This document shows positions 60,570-64,000 of a DNA stretch of 64,000 nt, in pieces. Position 1 is the stretch's first letter, and the number at the start of each line of letters is the position of its first letter. Source of the DNA: CAWAMR01 sp963783095 (GTDB lineage Bacteria; Planctomycetota; Planctomycetia; Gemmatales; Gemmataceae); the NCBI GenBank assembly GCA_963783095.1, contig CAWAMR010000023.1, forward strand, positions 1 to 64,000, read 5' to 3'. The notes under the pieces were generated by a model. That model had not been told where the DNA came from. It saw nothing but the letters and a program-made list of their open reading frames with translations, and did not search any database. The position numbers and the translations under genes are program-made.

Positions 60570-61694
60570 TCACAGTCCGACGGGGATTTCTTCTCGGCGT
60601 TCGAAGTCTCGCTCGTCTCTACGTTGTTTCTTTGCCAGGAACTCGGGTAGCGCTACTTCGTTCTTGGCAAGGGCGCGGAGGGTCGTCAAGCCAATCTGCT
60701 GAATGAGCGGGTTTGCTTGCAAAGTTTTCCAGCCTGCGTTGCTCCAGACGAAATGCAACTCGGCGGATGCCGTCCGCATAAACGGCCACCGCGTTTGCTG
60801 ACACTGCACCACTTGCTTGATCGGCACATCCGGATGTTTCCGAAAAGCCCGCCCGCACATTTGCACGGTGATCGACTTGGTGGAAGGCCGGCAAAAGACG
60901 GTTTGCAACGCGGGAAAGTCAAATCCTTCCGCCAGCACGACGCAATTAATCAGGGCATCGACCTTGCCTTCGCGAAAACGATCGATTTGCGCCTCGCGGT
61001 CACTTGAGCCGGTCACGACTTCGCTGCGAATTTCTTTCGCTGCCAAGAGGTTTTGCAGTTCGAGACATTGTGTCAAAGTGTGGAAGTAGAAAATCGTTTT
61101 GCCCCACCGCTCCGGCTCCCGACAGTAGAATTCGGCGATCGTCTTGGGAGCGAAGTTCGGGATGGTAAAGTGGTGATATTGGCTCAGGTAGCCTTCCTGA
61201 ATGAGTTGTTGAATCCCCGCGTCGCGGATGACGGTATCGAAGCAAAGTTTGACCTTGTCGGCCCGAAACGGCGTGGCTGAAAGTCCCAAAATAAATCTGG
61301 GCTGGATAAGGCTATGCAAATGCGCCATGCTGCTTGCGGCGTCGTGTTGGGCTTCATCGACCACCAACAAATCGAGATTTCTCGGAGGCTCCTTCTCGAA
61401 CATCGAGATGAAAGATGCATCCAGTTTCAGACCTCGCTCGGCAACTTCTTCCGCTGCCTGAGTGAGCAGGTTTCGCCGCATGGCGACCCAGCCCACTTTG
61501 ATGCCGAGCACCTGTTGCAGCCCCTGAGCGATGAGTAGCCCCATCACGGTCTTGCCGCTGCCGGTGGGGCTTTCGATCAGGATCGATCGCAGATTTTTGT
61601 TCAGGAACAAGTCGAGGGCCTTGGTGACGATTCGCCCCTGATAGGGTCGAGGTTCGACCTGGGTTCCCTGGATCAATTCATCGACGGTTATCAT
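60570..61694 (-). CDS. SF2 DEAD/DEAH-box helicase, 374 aa
   Basis: Superfamily 2 motifs in order: Q-region EPRPYQGRIV, motif I ESPTGSGKTVMG (about residue 41), motif Ia VAMRRNLLTQA, motif II DEAQH (about 113), motif III LGLSATPFRAD, motif IV-like KTIFYFHTLTQCLELQNLL, motif V NCVVLAEGFDFPAL and motif VI QMCGRAFRKHP. It is a compact RecA-like pair without extra domains, resembling the helicase cores of type III restriction or RadD/XPB-like enzymes. It is probably cotranscribed with the DUF932 gene. The nucleic-acid substrate is unknown. Frame intact. Confidence 0.9.
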   Translation of the reverse strand: MITVDELIQGTQVEPRPYQGRIVTKALDLFLNKNLRSILIESPTGSGKTVMGLLIAQGLQQVLGIKVGWVAMRRNLLTQAAEEVAERGLKLDASFISMFEKEPPRNLDLLVVDEAQHDAASSMAHLHSLIQPRFILGLSATPFRADKVKLCFDTVIRDAGIQQLIQEGYLSQYHHFTIPNFAPKTIAEFYCREPERWGKTIFYFHTLTQCLELQNLLAAKEIRSEVVTGSSDREAQIDRFREGKVDALINCVVLAEGFDFPALQTVFCRPSTKSITVQMCGRAFRKHPDVPIKQVVQCQQTRWPFMRTASAELHFVWSNAGWKTLQANPLIQQIGLTTLRALAKNEVALPEFLAKKQRRDERDFERREEIPVGL

Positions 61695-61816
61695 TGGGGT
61701 TACTCTTCAGTTCAGCATTGCCATAAGAGGTAATTCGCTGGGTGGAAGTAATATTTCCCATCGCGGTTGATAAAACAAGGTTGGTAGGTCGGGAAAAAGA
61801 CTCGCAATTTTCAATC

Positions 61817-61915
61817 GTTCCAAGTTCCAAGTTTTGGATCGTTCAGAAAGTTTGTTTTTCTGGTGCCAACACGAGCCAACATTTGGCTTAGAACTTGGAA
61901 CTTGGAACTTGGAAC
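61817..61915. repeat. Inverted repeat of GTTCCAA heptamers
   Basis: Two GTTCCAA copies (61817-61830) face three and a half TTGGAAC copies (61891-61915) across about 60 nt. Same word as the array at 4078-4105. Confidence 0.9.
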
Positions 61916-62053
61916 TGCTTGACAACCCGATGTCAGCGGGCTACTTTGTCCCGAATCCTGCGAAGATTTCTGCGTTGATTGCGAATAAACAGAAAAGGGT
62001 GGGCTTCTTGTCGCCCGCCAACGTGTTCTTTAACCAATAAAGGCGATCCAAGT

Positions 62054-62941
62054 ATGTCGAGCAGTCCCACGCCAGCTCCTGCGAGTCCGCCGGTCCCGTC
62101 CGGCCCAAAAGACATCCGAATCATCAGCCACTCCACCCTGTTCTACTGGTGGCCAATCTGGTTTTTCGGTTTCATCTTCACCATCTGGACTTACTTCGAA
62201 AATAACCGATTGGCGATCGTTCCCAATGGATCGGCGATTGAGATCGATAATACCGACCCGAAGAAACCAAAGGTCACCATCGAAGTTGCCGTTCCGAAGG
62301 ACAAGACGAATGAGGATCTCCATAAAGAACTGCGTCTACTTGTAGATTCGAAAGAAGATGATGCAAGGAAGGAGACTCGAGCATACCCCAAAGGGCGCAT
62401 CAGCACTCATGCGTGGATGGGGCCGCTTTTCTTTCTCATTTTGATACTGGTCATCTTCATTACCAACGTGCCGTTGCGCGGTTTGTGGTCTTTGGTGGCA
62501 GTCATCGGGATCGTGGTACTCGCTCTGGTCTTGTCGCTGTTCGATCTCTGGGACAAGCTACTGACGGCGATGGGCGATCTACACATTTACATCAATATGG
62601 CGGGCTATTTGACACTGAGCACGGCACTTTTCATCGGTTGGGTTCTGGCAGTGAAACTATTCGACAACCGGACCTACATCATCTTTACACCCGGTCAGAT
62701 CAAGGTTTGTGAGGAGATTGGCGGACGGGAAAAAGTGTACGACACCACCGGAATGGCGGTTGAGAAAAAGAGGGACGACTGGTTCCGGCACATCGTTCTG
62801 GGTTTTGGAACGGGGGATCTAATTGTGCGGACGGCGGGTGCCGATCGACATGAAATCGAGATGCCGAACGTGGCCTTCATCGGCTTCAAGATTGGCAGAG
62901 TCGAGCAAATGTTGCGACAACGGCAGCAGCACGCGGTGTGA
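62054..62941 (+). CDS. Polytopic membrane protein, 295 aa, function unknown
   Basis: A Pro/Ser-rich N-terminus (SSPTPAPASPPVPSGPKD) precedes a membrane helix (LFYWWPIWFFGFIFTIWTYF). A soluble segment follows (AIEIDNTDPKKPKVTIEV), then three more helices: FFLILILVIFITNVPL, LVAVIGIVVLALVLSLF and LSTALFIGWVLAVKLF. The C-terminal ~90 residues (NRTYIIFTPGQIKVCEEIGGREKVYDTTGMAVEKKRDD) look like a PH-like membrane-associated beta domain. Not recognised as a named family. ATG 62054 was selected since upstream residues overlap the repeat region. Intact. Confidence 0.75.
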   Translation: MSSSPTPAPASPPVPSGPKDIRIISHSTLFYWWPIWFFGFIFTIWTYFENNRLAIVPNGSAIEIDNTDPKKPKVTIEVAVPKDKTNEDLHKELRLLVDSKEDDARKETRAYPKGRISTHAWMGPLFFLILILVIFITNVPLRGLWSLVAVIGIVVLALVLSLFDLWDKLLTAMGDLHIYINMAGYLTLSTALFIGWVLAVKLFDNRTYIIFTPGQIKVCEEIGGREKVYDTTGMAVEKKRDDWFRHIVLGFGTGDLIVRTAGADRHEIEMPNVAFIGFKIGRVEQMLRQRQQHAV

Positions 62942-63075
62942 TCTGTCGGGACGCGGGATGGGTTGCGTGGCACGCGGGAGAAGACAAAAAATGTCGGAAA
63001 CTCTTTCGACTCGTCTTTTCGAGTCCTCTTTGTCCTTTTCGCGTCCCGCTCACCGCGCCCCGCATCCCGACTGTC

Positions 63076-63501
63076 TCAGGTCGCCTCTTCGTACGGCACC
63101 TTAACGAGTTGCAGGTAATACGCACCTTTCTTATCGGTGTTTTTCGTCTCAATTAACGCCTCGGCTTCTCCCTTGGCGTTGTAGGCGAAAGTCTCGATTT
63201 GCTTGCTCGAATTATCGTAGACCACCCAAACCGCCTTGAGGCGGACAACCTTGGCAGCACGACGTTTGGCCGGCTTGGCGGGAGCCTTCTTCTTTTTCTT
63301 GACCGGCTTGGGCGCTTCTTCCTCGTCGTCGGAAGGTTCTTCATCGGGCTCGCCTTCGGCCTCTGCCTCAGCCTCCTCGTCATCCTCCGCCTCGACCTCC
63401 TCTTCATCTTCTTCGGTTTCCTCCGCCTCGGCTTTCTCTGCTCCTTCTTCGTCGAAATCGCCACGAAAATCCATGCGGTTCAAAGTGCGTTTCCGTCCCA
63501 T
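63076..63501 (-). CDS. Very acidic/basic bipartite protein, 141 aa
   Basis: Residues 13-62 are almost all Glu/Asp/Ala (GAEKAEAEETEEDEEEVEAE...). Residues 65-85 are a Lys/Ala/Pro block (VKKKKKAPAKPAKRRAAK) similar to histone H1-like tails. The last 55 residues form a small beta domain (VVRLKAVWVVYDNSSKQIETFAYNAKGEAEALIETK). The order acidic-basic-globular recurs in planctomycete proteins thought to contact nucleic acid or chaperone histone-like proteins; this is inference. Starts at ATG 63501. Intact. Confidence 0.7.
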   Translation of the reverse strand: MGRKRTLNRMDFRGDFDEEGAEKAEAEETEEDEEEVEAEDDEEAEAEAEGEPDEEPSDDEEEAPKPVKKKKKAPAKPAKRRAAKVVRLKAVWVVYDNSSKQIETFAYNAKGEAEALIETKNTDKKGAYYLQLVKVPYEEAT

Positions 63502-63636
63502 CAGAATGATCCTCCCATCGATAACACCAGTGCGCGGACTGAATAGACTGTCGGATAAACCCGGAAGTCAATGATGAAGAGACACCCAGGTGCCGCAAAG
63601 CGGGCGAGCCTGGCCTTGGATGCGAAACATCCCGGT

Positions 63637-63706
63637 CTTTTTACCCTGAAGGGGTACCACATCAAAGCCCAGGGTCGGCGCTTAGGCGCACCCTGGGTCA
63701 ACAGGT
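63637..63706. repeat. Hairpin element with CCCAGGGT...ACCCTGGG arms
   Basis: TACCCTGAAGGGGTA is followed by GCCCAGGGTCGGCGC-TTA-GGCGCACCCTGGG, two consecutive hairpins between the AAA ATPase end and the acidic protein gene. Similar CCCAGGGT elements are common intergenic repeats in planctomycetes. Confidence 0.75.
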
Positions 63707-63723
63707 AATCTAACGACGATGAT

Positions 63724-64000
63724 TTAATCCGGCAAGACGCCATCCGAAGTCGCTTTGGTAAAGCCAACCGATCGGCGCTTGCGGGTTGTGCTCAAATCGG
63801 CCCGGTTGATCTCGAGCTGACGTAACGCCCAGTTCCAATCCCAGGACTGATTTTCCATGTAGTGCATGATGAGCAGGTTCTTCATCTCATCGACTTCGGC
63901 AAAGCTGAATCCCTCGGTAGTGTTCACGACTTCGTCCAGGTTCAAACCGGCGATAATGTCGCGATGCCAGCGCATACACCAACTCGCGCCGAAGTTCGGG
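63724..64000 (-). CDS. AAA-family ATPase, C-terminal part (runs off the window)
   Basis: Only the end of the gene is present. MRWHRDIIAGLNLDEVVNTTEGFSFAEVDEMKNLLIMHYME matches the alpha-helical lid of AAA+ ATPases (sensor 2/lid region, TxGFSxAExxELK), followed by WDWNWALRQLEINRADLSTTRKRRSVGF. The in-frame ATG at 63975 is internal. A frame change just upstream (PELRRELV in the alternative frame) is likely. The ATPase core lies beyond position 64000. It is a cytoplasmic enzyme of uncertain substrate. Confidence 0.7.
   Translation of the reverse strand, partial: PNFGASWCMRWHRDIIAGLNLDEVVNTTEGFSFAEVDEMKNLLIMHYMENQSWDWNWALRQLEINRADLSTTRKRRSVGFTKATSDGVLPD

Overview
The window reads as chromosomal DNA of a planctomycete, most likely a Gemmata-like (Gemmataceae) bacterium. 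The evidence is the gene content: three DUF1501 proteins, a DUF1800 protein, DUF1559 pseudopilin, DUF1080, DUF1571, DUF3352, a WD40 protein with a planctomycete cytochrome c motif, repetitive leucine-rich repeat proteins, and many intergenic palindromes. No rRNA, tRNA, CRISPR array or transposase gene was seen.

Layout. 0-5.6 kb: a frame-broken LRR protein, a duplicated 3' end of an iron-dependent alcohol dehydrogenase next to the intact gene, MogA/MoaB, a prenyltransferase-repeat protein and a small membrane protein. 5.6-7.0 kb: a gene-free stretch with a convincing 6S RNA gene and a second strong promoter. 7.0-12.3 kb: one giant membrane-anchored, highly charged repeat protein. 12.4-25.1 kb: nadB, DUF1080 lipoprotein, PMT/ArnT-type glycosyltransferase, an internally duplicated small protein, MEMO-family protein, WD40/cytochrome protein, DUF1571, and a transglutaminase-esterase fusion. 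25.3-31.7 kb: DUF1559 pseudopilin, lipoprotein, LON-domain protein, DUF309, GspF, ADP-ribosylglycohydrolase, SGNH-like secreted protein. 31.7-35.2 kb: a large protein resembling components of planctomycete ATPase-vWA 'ternary' conflict systems. 35.2-45.1 kb: PDZ protein behind a sigma-54-type promoter, DUF1501, 640-aa prenyltransferase/HEAT-like protein, C45 peptidase, a toxin-antitoxin-like pair, and methylcrotonyl-CoA carboxylase beta subunit. 45.2-49.5 kb: the housekeeping block dnaX-ybaB-recR-rpoN on the minus strand. 49.6-57.6 kb: cyclophilin, then DUF1800-DUF1501-DUF3352-DUF1501. 57.7-61.7 kb: an accessory patch with antitoxin-like and RelE-like proteins, a Shedu-type nuclease, DUF932 and an SF2 helicase. 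61.7-64 kb: a membrane protein, a very acidic protein and the C-terminal end of an AAA ATPase.

Two properties dominate. First, more than 20 genes, including nadB and rpoN, are split by apparent single-base frameshifts, and two more carry in-frame stops at conserved positions. Draft-quality sequence is the simplest explanation, so split genes are annotated here as single genes with the break noted. Second, gene ends are decorated by several unrelated families of near-perfect inverted repeats, some nested inside one another.

Working connections: 6S RNA and RpoN would set global promoter choice. DnaX, YbaB and RecR form the classic replication/repair operon. The DUF1800/DUF1501 set is the usual planctomycete secreted-protein pairing. 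The 57.7-61.7 kb patch may be defence-related.
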